From positions 28,937,230 through 29,001,229 of the forward strand of contig OZ029921.1 in the NCBI GenBank assembly GCA_964023275.1: a stretch of 64,000 nt of DNA, read 5' to 3'. Shown here in pieces: positions 1-9,066 of the stretch. Below the pieces are notes generated by a model that was not told the origin of the DNA, did no database searches, and saw only the letters and a program-made list of their open reading frames with translations. The first letter of the stretch is position 1. Each line of letters begins with the position of its first letter. Source of the DNA: Norana najaformis (Eukaryota; Annelida; Clitellata; Crassiclitellata; Hormogastridae). The translations under genes were made by a program, and so were the position numbers.

Positions 1-164
1 TATTTATTAAATATTTGCATTTGCATTTTCTTTCATGAAAAATTGAACACATTTATGCCTATGGCGCCAAATTTCTGGCGCGGGCCCTGACAATATTTCA
101 AATTTCATTGTAAAACTCTGTCAGCTCCGTACCCTCTGTGACACAGGCTGTGAAGATGATCAAT
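1..164. other. Left host flank of the Polinton, no gene seen
   Basis: AT-rich host DNA. A short inverted repeat built on GGCGCC and GGCGC lies around positions 63-81. I see no coding frame or recognisable repeat. Confidence 0.6.
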
Positions 165-170
165 GTTGGC
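165..170. repeat. Left target-site duplication GTTGGC
   Basis: The six bases GTTGGC directly before the left terminal repeat are found again directly after the right one (16471-16476). Six-base duplications are the rule for Polinton integration, so this fixes the element's left edge. Confidence 0.93.
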
Positions 171-368
171 AGTAGTAGGTGAACCCGGGTTCTAGCACAT
201 CAACCAAAACTATAGGTTAAATTTCAACCTATAGGTTCCCCGTCAAAATAATCACATGATGACGTCATCGAAACTACTGGAAATTCCCAATTTTCGCGCA
301 CGCAACCATATTATAGGTTCATCGAAACCTTTTAGAAATCTAAAAAAATCTATAAAAAAATATTTTCC
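171..368 (+). repeat. Left terminal inverted repeat
   Basis: The repeat starts AGTAGTAGGTGAACCCGGG and is matched in reverse complement at 16274-16470, with only about one base of length difference. It holds a palindromic AACCTATAGGTT, a CRE-type octamer, a kappaB-type decamer and an AT-rich inner end leading into the polymerase promoter region. Homology resumes inside the adjoining coding regions, after an unmatched stretch of roughly 35 bases. Confidence 0.96.
252..288. promoter_or_regulatory. M-box / CRE / kappaB-like cluster in left TIR
   Basis: Within 37 bases lie TCACATGA (252-259, an M-box/E-box type site), TGACGTCA (260-267, a perfect palindromic CRE) and GGAAATTCCC (279-288, fitting the NF-kappaB consensus). 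The cluster sits 116-152 bases before the polymerase ATG and is mirrored in the right TIR. Function is inferred from consensus only. Confidence 0.45.
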
Positions 369-403
369 TAACTCTATTTAAAAGACGATCATACATAATA
401 AAA

Positions 404-3400
404 ATGGACTACAATACGAAAACAATACGCGAATTACGAGATATAGCGAAACAGCGTGAATTGAAAGGCTATTACAAGTTGCGAAAAGCGGAGTTGATTG
501 AAACTATTAAAACGAGTAGTTTGCTCGATGAACCAGTTCCTGAAATAGGTGTACCAACACTTACACCTTTACCAGTTTCGTATGTTAAGAAAGTTTTTAA
601 CAAGATTAAATCAACGATTAGTACTTCCACCAAAGATATCGCTAATTGGATTGAAAGTTACATACCGCCGGAACCAAAAAGAATTGTGAATGAAAAGTTA
701 GAAGCATTGAAAAGAAAAGTAAATTCTATTTACGATAAACTTTTTTTAAAAAAGAACAAGTTTGAAATTCGAGAGGCCGCGACTGCTATTAAGGGATTTG
801 CTAAACAATATACAATCAACGGGGTTGATGGAATAGATGCCGTGTCTTTTCTTAGTAAAGTTGAACCACAGGTAATTAATCTGTTTACAAGTAATCGCCA
901 AACAAAGATTAATTTGGTTCTCACTTGTACGATGGAGCGTGTAGATATGAAATCTGGGGAGGTGACCTGTAATGACATTCCATTCGTGACGAAAACTGAA
1001 GTGAATTTAGATACTACCGATGTGAGTGAGGTGTATAGTAATATGAAAGATAAGATGTTGGAGTCTATGGCTGCTTTCCAGATGCGAGGAAGTAATTGGA
1101 GATTTAAGACTGTGGTAAAGCTAGATATTAATACAGCTGTTTATAAACCACTGAAAGGTAATTCATACATTCCATTACTGAAAGAACTAGCTAGTAAAAA
1201 GGCTATTATCAATATGGAGAACGAAGACGATGAGTGTTTTAAATGGTGTATTACTAGAGCCGTAAATCCTGTTGATAAAAACCCTAAACGAATAACCGAA
1301 TTACTACGAACGCAATCTGAAAATTTTAATTGGAATGAAATTAATTTCCCCGTTTCGTTGAAAGACATCGACATATTTGAGAAAAATAATAATCTAAGCG
1401 TTAATGTTTTCGGCTACGAAAGATTTGTATATCCTTTAAGAATATCTAAACGAAATGGAGATACTGATGTAGTACCTATCGATTTACTATTGATTGCGGA
1501 TGATAACACGCGGCATTATTGTTTGATTAAGAATCTTAGCAGATTATTATCTTCTCAAACGAGTAAAGCAAAAACCTTCATGCATTATTGTCGGCGTTGT
1601 CTTAATGGATTTGAAAGGGAAGAAGCTCTCGATAAACATACGGAGCACTGCAGCAACCACGGTGTCGTGAGAGTGAAGATGCCAGAGCATGGTACTATGT
1701 TACATTTTAAAAATTATTATAGATCGATGAGAGTCCCATTCATTGTGTATGCGGATTTCGAATCTTTCATAAAACCAATCGATACATGTCAACCCGATCC
1801 TAGCGTGTCTTACACCAACCAATACCAAAAGCATACGCCTAGCTCGTTTTGCTATCACATCAAATGTTTTGATGATAAACTTTATTCACAAAGTCTGGTA
1901 AAGTTTACGGCGAAAAGCGAAGAAGACGACGTTGCACAAATATTTGTAGATACTCTTGAAGAAAATATAAAAAATATATATCAGAGGTTTAAATTTAAGA
2001 AACGGATGATATTCGGCAAAACTGAGAAGAAATGTTTTGATGAGGCAACTAACTGCCATATCTGCGGAGGAGAGTTGGGTGAAGATCGAGTTAGAGATCA
2101 TTGCCATTTAAACGGTAAATTCAGAGGTGCAGCTCATAACGAGTGTAATCTGAAGTATCGAGTACCAAAGTTTTTCCCGGTAGTGTTTCACAATCTTTCC
2201 GGGTACGACAGTCATCTATTTATAAAGAAATTGCGTGGTGATAACGGCGAGAAAATCAATTGTATCCCTAATAATGAGGAGAAGTATATATCTTTTAGCA
2301 GAGAGGTTGTAGTCGACGAGTTCGTAAACGAGTACGGGGAAAAAGTACTCGTTAAAAGAGAACTGCGTTTTATCGACAGTTTTAAATTCATGGCTTCGAG
2401 TCTCGAAGCGTTATCGAATAATCTAAGTAAAGACCAATGTAAAAATCTTAGCGCGAATTACTCCGGTGTACAACTCGATCTTTTACTAAGAAAAGGAGTT
2501 TATCCATACGATTACATCGATTGTGTAGAAAAACTGAATGAGACTAAATTACCTCCGAAGGATGCTTTTTATTCGAAACTAAACGATTCCAATATTAGCG
2601 AAGAACAATACCAACACGCGCAAACGGTATGGAAAGAGTTTACGTGTAAGACCTTAAGAGATTATCACGACTTGTACAACGAATCTGATGTTTTACTGCT
2701 AGCCGATGTATTCGAGAATTTTAGAGACGTGTGCTCGAGCAACTACGGTCTAGACCCTGCTTGGTATTTCACATCACCCGGTCTAGCTTGGGATGCCGCA
2801 TTAAAGTTAACTGGGGTAGAATTAGAATTGTTAAGCGATTACGATATGCTTCTAATGATTAAGAACGGCACGAGAGGAGGAATCAGTACAATTTCGAATC
2901 GTTACGCGAGAGCGAACAATAAATATATGCAAGCATTCGATAGTTCGAAGGAGTCTAAATTCATCGCTTATCTGGATGCAAATAATTTATACGGATGGGC
3001 TATGAGTCAATTGCTACCAACCCATGGGTTTAAATGGATGGAAAAAGACGAGTTGGATAACTGGAAAAGTCTTACCGAAGAAGGATCCTTAGGATGTATA
3101 CTAGAAGTAGACTTGGAATATCCTGAAGAATTACACGATCTTCATAACGATTATCCTTTAGCTCCTGAAAATGTAAAACCCAACGCGAGCGTAGTATCAA
3201 AACTAATTCCAAATTTAAATGATAAAAAGAATTATGTATTGCATTACGAAAATTTAAAACTGTACGAAAGTCTCGGGTTGAAGGTTGTGAAAATTCATAG
3301 AGGGGTACTATTTAACCAAAGTACTTGGTTGAAAGAGTACATCGATTTGAACACGCGTTTACGAACGGGTGCTTCTAACGATTTTGAGAAGGACTTCTTC

Positions 3401-4216
3401 AAATTGATGAACAACAGCGTGTTTGGGAAGACGATGGAGAACATAGAAAATAGAGTCGATGTAAGATTGGTATGCGAAGAGAAGCAAGCTATTAAACTAG
3501 CCGCGAAACCTAATTACGATAGTCTAACTATTTTTGACGAGAATTTAATCGCCATTCACATGAGAAAAACGGAGGTGAATTACAATAAACCGGTATACCT
3601 AGGTATGTGTATACTAGACTTGAGTAAAAGTTTAATGTACGACTTTCATTACAATTACGTAAAGGCAAAATATGGAGATAGGGTTAAATTATTATTTACC
3701 GATACCGATTCGTTAATGTATGAAATAAAAACGGAAGATTTTTACGCTGATATCGCCGACGACGTACGGTGTAGATTCGATACTAGCGAGTATCCTAAAG
3801 ATGCGATGTTAGGCGTAAGCGAAACCCGCCCATCAGGTATAGAAATTGGAATTAACAAGAAAGTTATCGGCATGTTTAAAGACGAAGCTGGAGGAAAGCA
3901 AATTGAAGAGTTTGTAGGATTGAGAGCTAAATTGTACTCGTATAGAATGGATGGTGAGGAACACAAGAAATGTAAAGGTGTAAAGAAGAGCGTTGTTAAG
4001 AAAACGATTACTCACGACGATTACAAAGACTGTTTGTTTTCTAAAAGAGAACAATTACGAAAAATGAACGTTATCAGATCGCATAAACACGATATGTTTA
4101 CCGAAGAGGTTAATAAAGTCGCATTATCCGCGGACGACGATAAACGAGTAATGATGAGAGATGGCATTCACACATTAGCTTATGGTCATTATTCGGTAAA
4201 TAGTAAATATAATTAA
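404..4216 (+). CDS. Polinton protein-primed DNA polymerase B
   Basis: A 1270-residue replicative polymerase. Residues 1-40 form a SAP-like segment. A CxxC...H...C zinc-finger-like patch lies near residue 395. The 3'-5' exonuclease motifs follow: YADFES (near 449), NLSGYDSH (near 597) and ESDVLLLAD (near 760). A cysteine/histidine-rich HNH/endonuclease-VII-like insert (CHICGG, DHCH, GAAHNECN) lies near 551-590. The polymerase motifs are LDANNLYGWAM (motif A, near 858), KLMNNSVFGK (motif B, near 1000) and TDTDSLMYE (motif C, near 1100). This domain order is the usual Polinton pPolB. Family members start synthesis from a terminal protein at the element ends, which suits its place beside the left TIR. 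The ATG is the first in frame after an AT-rich promoter-like stretch. Confidence 0.97.
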   Translation: MDYNTKTIRELRDIAKQRELKGYYKLRKAELIETIKTSSLLDEPVPEIGVPTLTPLPVSYVKKVFNKIKSTISTSTKDIANWIESYIPPEPKRIVNEKLEALKRKVNSIYDKLFLKKNKFEIREAATAIKGFAKQYTINGVDGIDAVSFLSKVEPQVINLFTSNRQTKINLVLTCTMERVDMKSGEVTCNDIPFVTKTEVNLDTTDVSEVYSNMKDKMLESMAAFQMRGSNWRFKTVVKLDINTAVYKPLKGNSYIPLLKELASKKAIINMENEDDECFKWCITRAVNPVDKNPKRITELLRTQSENFNWNEINFPVSLKDIDIFEKNNNLSVNVFGYERFVYPLRISKRNGDTDVVPIDLLLIADDNTRHYCLIKNLSRLLSSQTSKAKTFMHYCRRCLNGFEREEALDKHTEHCSNHGVVRVKMPEHGTMLHFKNYYRSMRVPFIVYADFESFIKPIDTCQPDPSVSYTNQYQKHTPSSFCYHIKCFDDKLYSQSLVKFTAKSEEDDVAQIFVDTLEENIKNIYQRFKFKKRMIFGKTEKKCFDEATNCHICGGELGEDRVRDHCHLNGKFRGAAHNECNLKYRVPKFFPVVFHNLSGYDSHLFIKKLRGDNGEKINCIPNNEEKYISFSREVVVDEFVNEYGEKVLVKRELRFIDSFKFMASSLEALSNNLSKDQCKNLSANYSGVQLDLLLRKGVYPYDYIDCVEKLNETKLPPKDAFYSKLNDSNISEEQYQHAQTVWKEFTCKTLRDYHDLYNESDVLLLADVFENFRDVCSSNYGLDPAWYFTSPGLAWDAALKLTGVELELLSDYDMLLMIKNGTRGGISTISNRYARANNKYMQAFDSSKESKFIAYLDANNLYGWAMSQLLPTHGFKWMEKDELDNWKSLTEEGSLGCILEVDLEYPEELHDLHNDYPLAPENVKPNASVVSKLIPNLNDKKNYVLHYENLKLYESLGLKVVKIHRGVLFNQSTWLKEYIDLNTRLRTGASNDFEKDFFKLMNNSVFGKTMENIENRVDVRLVCEEKQAIKLAAKPNYDSLTIFDENLIAIHMRKTEVNYNKPVYLGMCILDLSKSLMYDFHYNYVKAKYGDRVKLLFTDTDSLMYEIKTEDFYADIADDVRCRFDTSEYPKDAMLGVSETRPSGIEIGINKKVIGMFKDEAGGKQIEEFVGLRAKLYSYRMDGEEHKKCKGVKKSVVKKTITHDDYKDCLFSKREQLRKMNVIRSHKHDMFTEEVNKVALSADDDKRVMMRDGIHTLAYGHYSVNSKYN

Positions 4217-4230
4217 ACTAACATAAAATA

Positions 4231-4665
4231 ATGAGTTCTGAACACGTAAAAGAAATAAATGTTTGTGGTGTCGCGTTGCCAAACGTTCCTTTATCGAATA
4301 TACAACTTCTCGATGCGGTAAAAAAGATTAAGATTCCAAATTTTAGAGGAATATACCTACGAGACCAATTACCTAAAAGACCGAGAACGAATGAGTGTGG
4401 TATCCTCAACTTTGACGATTCTAATGGAGAGGGGACGCATTGGGTAGTTTGGATGAAGAATCGTACGAAAAAGCATTATTTCGATAGTTACGGACTCCCT
4501 CCTCCTAATGAACTGTTAGAATATTTACGAAGTCCGGTGTATTATAACAGCGAGCGAATACAACCTAATAATGAAGTGTTTTGCGGTCATTTATGTTTGT
4601 ACGTTTTAAAGAAGATTGTTGGTGATGGTGTAGATTTTCAAGAAGTTATCAACGATTTACATTAA
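4231..4665 (+). CDS. Adenain-like cysteine protease (capsid maturation)
   Basis: A 144-residue protein 14 bases after the polymerase stop. The catalytic triad pattern of the adenovirus protease/Ulp1 group is visible: GTHWVVW (His near 70), HYFDSYG (Asp near 85) and FCGHLCLYVL (Cys near 118), with aromatic residues around each as in adenain. The family cleaves capsid and core precursor proteins during virion maturation, so the likely substrates here are the core and capsid proteins of the leftward block. Order and tight spacing suggest co-transcription with the polymerase. Confidence 0.92.
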   Translation: MSSEHVKEINVCGVALPNVPLSNIQLLDAVKKIKIPNFRGIYLRDQLPKRPRTNECGILNFDDSNGEGTHWVVWMKNRTKKHYFDSYGLPPPNELLEYLRSPVYYNSERIQPNNEVFCGHLCLYVLKKIVGDGVDFQEVINDLH

Positions 4666-4686
4666 AAAAACATATTAATAAATAAA

Positions 4687-5715
4687 ATGCCTGTTGATAA
4701 ATTTGGACATACCGATGTAGGGGTTTCGCAAAGAGTAATTTCCGGGGGTGTTACTATATCTCAAATGAACGAAAATTTCCTTCGTTCGGATGGAACGAAC
4801 GCCGCGACTGAAAATTTAGATTTGAATTCACATAAGTTGATTAACGTATCAGACCCTACTGATCTACAAGATGTTGCTACTAAAAATTATGTGGACGCGA
4901 ATAAAGTTTCGAGGAACGGTGATACTATGAATGGAGATCTTTTACTTTCTTCTTCGGATGATCCGTCTATACCTAGGAGACTCGGATGCATTAATATACG
5001 AGAAGGACAACGTTTTATTCTACATCTCGGTAATACTGGAAATAAGATTTATTACGGTGATGATAGTAGTGTACCTAGAGATGAAAGAAATACCGTAATG
5101 ATACAAACTACTATCGGGGTTCGCGTTCGAGTAAATAATGGAGTCGCTATCGAAATCGTGAAAACCGGTCGAGATACTTCGAGAATTAACGTGTATAAAG
5201 ACATTTACATGTATGGAGCTCGTATTACGGGTCTACCCGAACCTACAAACGACAGTAATGCGGCTACGAAAAAATACGTAGATACCACCACATTAGGTCC
5301 TGCGTTTTCTGCAACGAACGTCAATAATGGGATACGAGGGATACAGGAGATATCTTCCCTCGTTTACACTAAAGTTGAATTTTCAGTAATAACATTCGAC
5401 ACCGATGAAAGGTTTAGTACAGAATTGAGTCGTTTTACTCCAGGTAAAGCTGGATACTATACCGTTTCAACGTATATAGAGTTTCAATCAGTTAATAATG
5501 AGTTTGGTAACGTTTATCTATACAAAAACGGGACGTCTTACGCTCAGATCTGTGGTGGTGGGGGTACGGGTAAAGCGTATAATAATTCAATGGGTAATAC
5601 TATAATTAGATTAACTAGTACCGATTACCTCGAAATATACGCGTATACGAATAACGATGTAACTATTGAAGGTAGAAGTTTTTCTGCTGCATATTTACGA
5701 CCGCTTGAAGAATAA
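4687..5715 (+). CDS. Phage tail-fibre-like protein with C1q/TNF-like head
   Basis: A 342-residue protein 21 bases after the protease. The N-terminal half shows motifs familiar from phage fibre proteins: DVATKNYVDAN followed by NGDTMNGDLLL, and again NAATKKYVDTT near residues 195-205. The last 135 or so residues resemble a C1q-type jelly roll (FTPGKAGYYTVS, VYLYKNGTS, YLEIYAYTNN). Both parts normally form trimers, so a trimeric spike or fibre with a binding head is the likely role. In the family's virion setting this would be host attachment. It lies outside the leftward capsid block. The assignment rests on motif resemblance only. Confidence 0.68.
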   Translation: MPVDKFGHTDVGVSQRVISGGVTISQMNENFLRSDGTNAATENLDLNSHKLINVSDPTDLQDVATKNYVDANKVSRNGDTMNGDLLLSSSDDPSIPRRLGCINIREGQRFILHLGNTGNKIYYGDDSSVPRDERNTVMIQTTIGVRVRVNNGVAIEIVKTGRDTSRINVYKDIYMYGARITGLPEPTNDSNAATKKYVDTTTLGPAFSATNVNNGIRGIQEISSLVYTKVEFSVITFDTDERFSTELSRFTPGKAGYYTVSTYIEFQSVNNEFGNVYLYKNGTSYAQICGGGGTGKAYNNSMGNTIIRLTSTDYLEIYAYTNNDVTIEGRSFSAAYLRPLEE

Positions 5716-5754
5716 TTTAAAATTTACAGGGAACATATATTATTTCTGTGTGAA

Positions 5755-5793
5755 AGTTTCATTACCTATACGTAGGTGTAAGGTAATGAAACT
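5755..5793. terminator. Hairpin between convergent genes (first junction)
   Basis: Perfect 13-base arms (AGTTTCATTACCT at 5755-5767 and its complement at 5781-5793) enclose a 13-base loop. It sits in the 80-bp gap between the fibre gene (plus) and the NUMOD1-type gene (minus). It is probably a shared 3'-end signal or block to read-through; two more convergent junctions in the element have the same arrangement. Confidence 0.6.
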
Positions 5794-5795
5794 AT

Positions 5796-6203
5796 TTAAA
5801 ACTTATACTTCTTCTTTTTTTCTTCTTCCACTTCCACATTAGTCGTAGATGGACTATCTGTGATTTTTATTTTATATCTTTTTCGCCACGTTTTCCCATC
5901 TCTTTCACTAATTACGTTTGGGCTTACATTGTATACCTTTGCACACGCGTATAACGATTTATACGTTTTCGTTTCGTTTGTTTCGATGTCGTACACGCTT
6001 ACACGTCTAGGATTTACACGAATAGTTTTAAGTTTTAAATATTTTTCGGGATTTTCATTCACTTTTACCGGCTTATTCGCGTAGTCTTCGGGTAAAACTC
6101 CACGCTCGATGAGAACTTTGATTTTTTGTGGCTTGTTCATAAAAGAAGTTCCTTTAATGCTGTGCTCTTTAATTATTTTTTCTAATCCGGATAGACTATA
6201 CAT
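5796..6203 (-). CDS. Small protein with NUMOD1-type DNA-binding motif
   Basis: 135 residues. Residues 1-40 look like a divergent SAP/helix-extension-helix segment. Residues from about 67 to 115 (VYDIETNETKTYKSLYACA, then NVSPNVISERDGKTWRKRY) match the pattern of NUMOD1, the helix-turn-helix module found on homing endonucleases. The tail is rich in Glu and Lys. No nuclease motif is visible. It is the last gene of the leftward block and probably a DNA-binding protein, perhaps a regulator or packaging factor; that role is inference. Confidence 0.6.
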   Translation of the reverse strand: MYSLSGLEKIIKEHSIKGTSFMNKPQKIKVLIERGVLPEDYANKPVKVNENPEKYLKLKTIRVNPRRVSVYDIETNETKTYKSLYACAKVYNVSPNVISERDGKTWRKRYKIKITDSPSTTNVEVEEEKKKKYKF

Positions 6204-6279
6204 TCTTGTTTTTTATTATAATGAAATTTTTTTTAAACTGAAACTATATATTTCATAAACTGATGATACAGTCCTAAAC

Positions 6280-7593
6280 TTAATGAGTTATTACAGACAT
6301 TTTCTCACCATCGCTTTGGAGTTTGATCAATCTATCCGAAATCACGACCGCGAACGCTTGCGTATCAGCGGGTACAGCAGCTGTGAAAAATGCTTTAATA
6401 CTGATATCTACGCTCGATGCTTTTATCCTTTCGGTTTGCTTACTTACATCGATTACCACGATCGGGTATAAATCTTTAAAATCTTGCGGTGTAATATTGC
6501 ATTGCGTGATTAGATCGGTCGTGCCATAGAATTGTTCGCTAAACGTTGCCGCGTCTCGATATAGCCGACCGAAATCTTGATCGGGAAACGATAGGTCGTA
6601 GTCGACGGCGGGATATCTTTCCGAAGTCACCATTGCGTACACGTTTTTAAGATTGCAATGGTCGAATATCGACGGATTGGCGTTTTGTTCACCACTACGA
6701 GCCGTCTGAAAACCTACTATTATATATCTAGGTCTGTCGGTAGCGGCTTTAACGCCTAATCTCCAGTTAAACGTAGTCGTTTGGTCGACTGATATAGTAT
6801 CGCACTGACGAGCTCGATACGCGATAGGTACGGAGACTTTCGATTCGATAGTTTTATACAATTGCATTCTTTCCGTATCGGCTGGGATCACGTGTGGCAT
6901 AAACCAAGCAATTTTATCGAGCGTAACCTTTCCAGCAACAACTACTGGAGCTCCAGCACCATCTACCGCATTAGATTTGTAAATAGCGTCGTCGTCGGCT
7001 TTGCGTACTAGGGTTAGAGTATGTTTCACGCCGTAGATTACCTTATCGTAATCATCGCAGAATCCAAAAATGTGTTTTAGCGGCACGACGAAACTGAATT
7101 TACCTTTAGCGTTCGGTTTCTGGATTAGATACACCTGTCTAACTGCGAACCCTGTATTATCATCCATAACCGCGGTATCCATAGTATCTTTATACCACAG
7201 TTGATTAAGACCTTGGGCTTTTGCGAAACCGTCTGGGTATTTCAACAGACCTAACATCGTGGTGGCCTGTCCTGGATTATATATCGTCTCGATATCTTGG
7301 TTCGCTAAAGAATACGAAATTTGACTGAAAAGATGCATTAGCCCGTTATTCGTCAGCGTCACTGCATTAGCATCGACGTACGCGGTTCCATCCGCTTTGG
7401 TTAGTCTTCCTTTGAATAGTAGATAAGACTCTGACGGATGAGCGTATATATCTTGAGTTATTACGTCTATACGAATTTGACCCGGCGTGTTATAATTCGT
7501 TCTCGCGGCGGGTTCGTACTCGTAGAATTCGTAACGCTCTATACTCTCGTCTATCAGCGGTTCTTCAGTAAATCTTAAAATGTCAGACTGCAT
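6280..7593 (-). CDS. Hexon-like major capsid protein (double jelly-roll candidate)
   Basis: 437 residues, beta-rich, with no predicted membrane helix. An early stretch (GRLTKADGTAY, then NNGLMHLFSQISYSLANQ) resembles the region of Polinton/adintovirus hexons where a Leu/Phe-Ser-x-Ile-x-Tyr pattern precedes 'N-x-x-x-I-E'. A later RPRYIIVGFQTAR also fits. Length and position in the late block, beside core-like and penton-like genes, support the capsid role. The double jelly roll is inferred from family resemblance rather than seen. The upstream AT module matches the one before the membrane-protein gene. Confidence 0.72.
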   Translation of the reverse strand: MQSDILRFTEEPLIDESIERYEFYEYEPAARTNYNTPGQIRIDVITQDIYAHPSESYLLFKGRLTKADGTAYVDANAVTLTNNGLMHLFSQISYSLANQDIETIYNPGQATTMLGLLKYPDGFAKAQGLNQLWYKDTMDTAVMDDNTGFAVRQVYLIQKPNAKGKFSFVVPLKHIFGFCDDYDKVIYGVKHTLTLVRKADDDAIYKSNAVDGAGAPVVVAGKVTLDKIAWFMPHVIPADTERMQLYKTIESKVSVPIAYRARQCDTISVDQTTTFNWRLGVKAATDRPRYIIVGFQTARSGEQNANPSIFDHCNLKNVYAMVTSERYPAVDYDLSFPDQDFGRLYRDAATFSEQFYGTTDLITQCNITPQDFKDLYPIVVIDVSKQTERIKASSVDISIKAFFTAAVPADTQAFAVVISDRLIKLQSDGEKMSVITH

Positions 7594-7625
7594 TTTTTTA
7601 TAAACGAGGATTATTTTTTTAAATG
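7594..7625 (-). promoter_or_regulatory. Late-type AT-rich module before the hexon-like gene
   Basis: Reading on the minus strand, ATTTAAAAAAATAATCC lies about 17 bases before the ATG and is followed by a TATA-like run. The membrane-protein gene has ATTTAAAAAATAATCC at a similar distance. Confidence 0.45.
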
Positions 7626-8098
7626 ACTTTCATACCAGACCCATTTATCGCGCGTACTAAATCTTGTATTTTAACAGCTGTGGTTCCGGAACCATCGATT
7701 AATTTATTTATATTCCTACCTGCCATCGCGGCCGCTTTAGCGTCTGCTTCGCTAAATAACTTATTTAGAATGTCTTTAGATTTTTGTGTAAGTAATACAT
7801 TAGGTTGAGACTCAATCAGTTTCGTTAGGACTTCCTGATTTCTCGGCGCCAACATTTTAACAGCCGCTTTTTCCACTAATCGTTTCCCAGCATCGATAGC
7901 CACATTCTTCCCGACATCGAGAGCTTTTTTTCCAATCTCTTTCGCGACATCTTTACCGGCACTCATGGCCGTCGACCCTAATTGTCTGGCGACGTTCGAC
8001 GCGAACAGTTTCTTAACAAATCCCGAAACTGTATCGAGTATCCCAGCACCACCAATAACGTGTACTTTCTTATACCTTCGTTTAGTAATAACGAGCAT
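7619..8098 (-). CDS. Virion core/pVI-like amphipathic protein
   Basis: 159 residues. A basic N-terminus (TKRRYKKVHVIGG) is followed by a long Ala/Gly/Lys-rich amphipathic stretch (GKKALDVGKNVAIDAGKR), the pattern of small adenovirus-like core or membrane-active proteins in Polintons. An early GGAG is compatible with protease cleavage. It lies between the hexon-like gene and a DUF8207-like gene with very small gaps, so it belongs to the virion block. Exact homology is not established. Confidence 0.55.
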   Translation of the reverse strand: MLVITKRRYKKVHVIGGAGILDTVSGFVKKLFASNVARQLGSTAMSAGKDVAKEIGKKALDVGKNVAIDAGKRLVEKAAVKMLAPRNQEVLTKLIESQPNVLLTQKSKDILNKLFSEADAKAAAMAGRNINKLIDGSGTTAVKIQDLVRAINGSGMKVI

Positions 8099-8100
8099 TT

Positions 8101-9066
8101 TTATATTAGTAACATTTGTTTTTTATATCGTTCTTTATCTATCACTCCTCGTCTCAGTAACGCGTCGTAAATCGCTACGATCTCGTTTCTTACACCCGTG
8201 TTACCCGCTTCGAAGCTGTTCATTCGTAATATTAGATCTTCCACCAAATCATTAGGATTTTCCGGAATGGTGATTACATGCTGCATCCCCACTCCTTTAC
8301 CCATTGTTGGAAAACTCAGTCTTTTTCTAACCTTCACATCCCATATCGGTTTTATAATTTCTTTGTATTTTTCGCTTCTAGACGATCTAGGTTTTTCCGG
8401 ATTGCCCGATTGTCTCATGGCATTCGTTTCATCTAGAATCTCGGCGTATGTTTGGAGATCGTTATCATTGTATATCGTTTTGTTCGGTTTGGCCATCGTC
8501 AATAATTCCCAAAGTCCCATAGTTCCATCGTACGTCTTATCTCCAACCGCTATATCGTCTCCTTGTATCGTAATCGGACTTTCACCTATATAGAATTGTC
8601 CATCTTTAGATCTTATCCCAAACGTCGTGTCCGCGACCTTTTTATTCGATGCGTATTGTTTTAAGTACTTAGTCGCCATATCCCCTAGTTCTAAGGTCCC
8701 AATATCCTCGACTGGATCCGTATACGCCTCTATGGAAGGGTGTTGTGGAAATTGAATGCCTTTTAACGACGAAATAGATGCGGGAAGCGCTTTTAATGCG
8801 TTGGTTGTTGATAAGGCGCTTTCTTTTATATCCGTTAACAAAGCTTTTTGTTCTTTCGAAACTGTTGATTGCGAATCGACGATCGGTTTGTACAATTTCG
8901 TTAAATCTCGCTGTAGACTTATATCGCCTAATTTTTCTGATATAAAGTCTTGTTTAATCCTTTTCTTCGTTTTAAGAAACTCGTCGACGATAAAGTCTCT
9001 TTTTACTGGATCGGAAATTTTTAGAAACGACATGTTTTTTAACATAGTAAAATAATGTTTTAACAT
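8101..9066 (-). CDS. DUF8207-like Polinton virion protein
   Basis: 321 residues. The N-terminal half is helical. The central FGIRSKDGQFYIGESPITI, then GDKTYDGTMGLWELL and PRSSRSEKYKEIIKPIW, correspond to a conserved Polinton protein that I recall as DUF8207. The family's function is unknown; its place among capsid genes suggests a structural or assembly role. It overlaps the start of the next leftward gene by a few bases, as expected in a packed block. Confidence 0.6.
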   Translation of the reverse strand: MLKHYFTMLKNMSFLKISDPVKRDFIVDEFLKTKKRIKQDFISEKLGDISLQRDLTKLYKPIVDSQSTVSKEQKALLTDIKESALSTTNALKALPASISSLKGIQFPQHPSIEAYTDPVEDIGTLELGDMATKYLKQYASNKKVADTTFGIRSKDGQFYIGESPITIQGDDIAVGDKTYDGTMGLWELLTMAKPNKTIYNDNDLQTYAEILDETNAMRQSGNPEKPRSSRSEKYKEIIKPIWDVKVRKRLSFPTMGKGVGMQHVITIPENPNDLVEDLILRMNSFEAGNTGVRNEIVAIYDALLRRGVIDKERYKKQMLLI

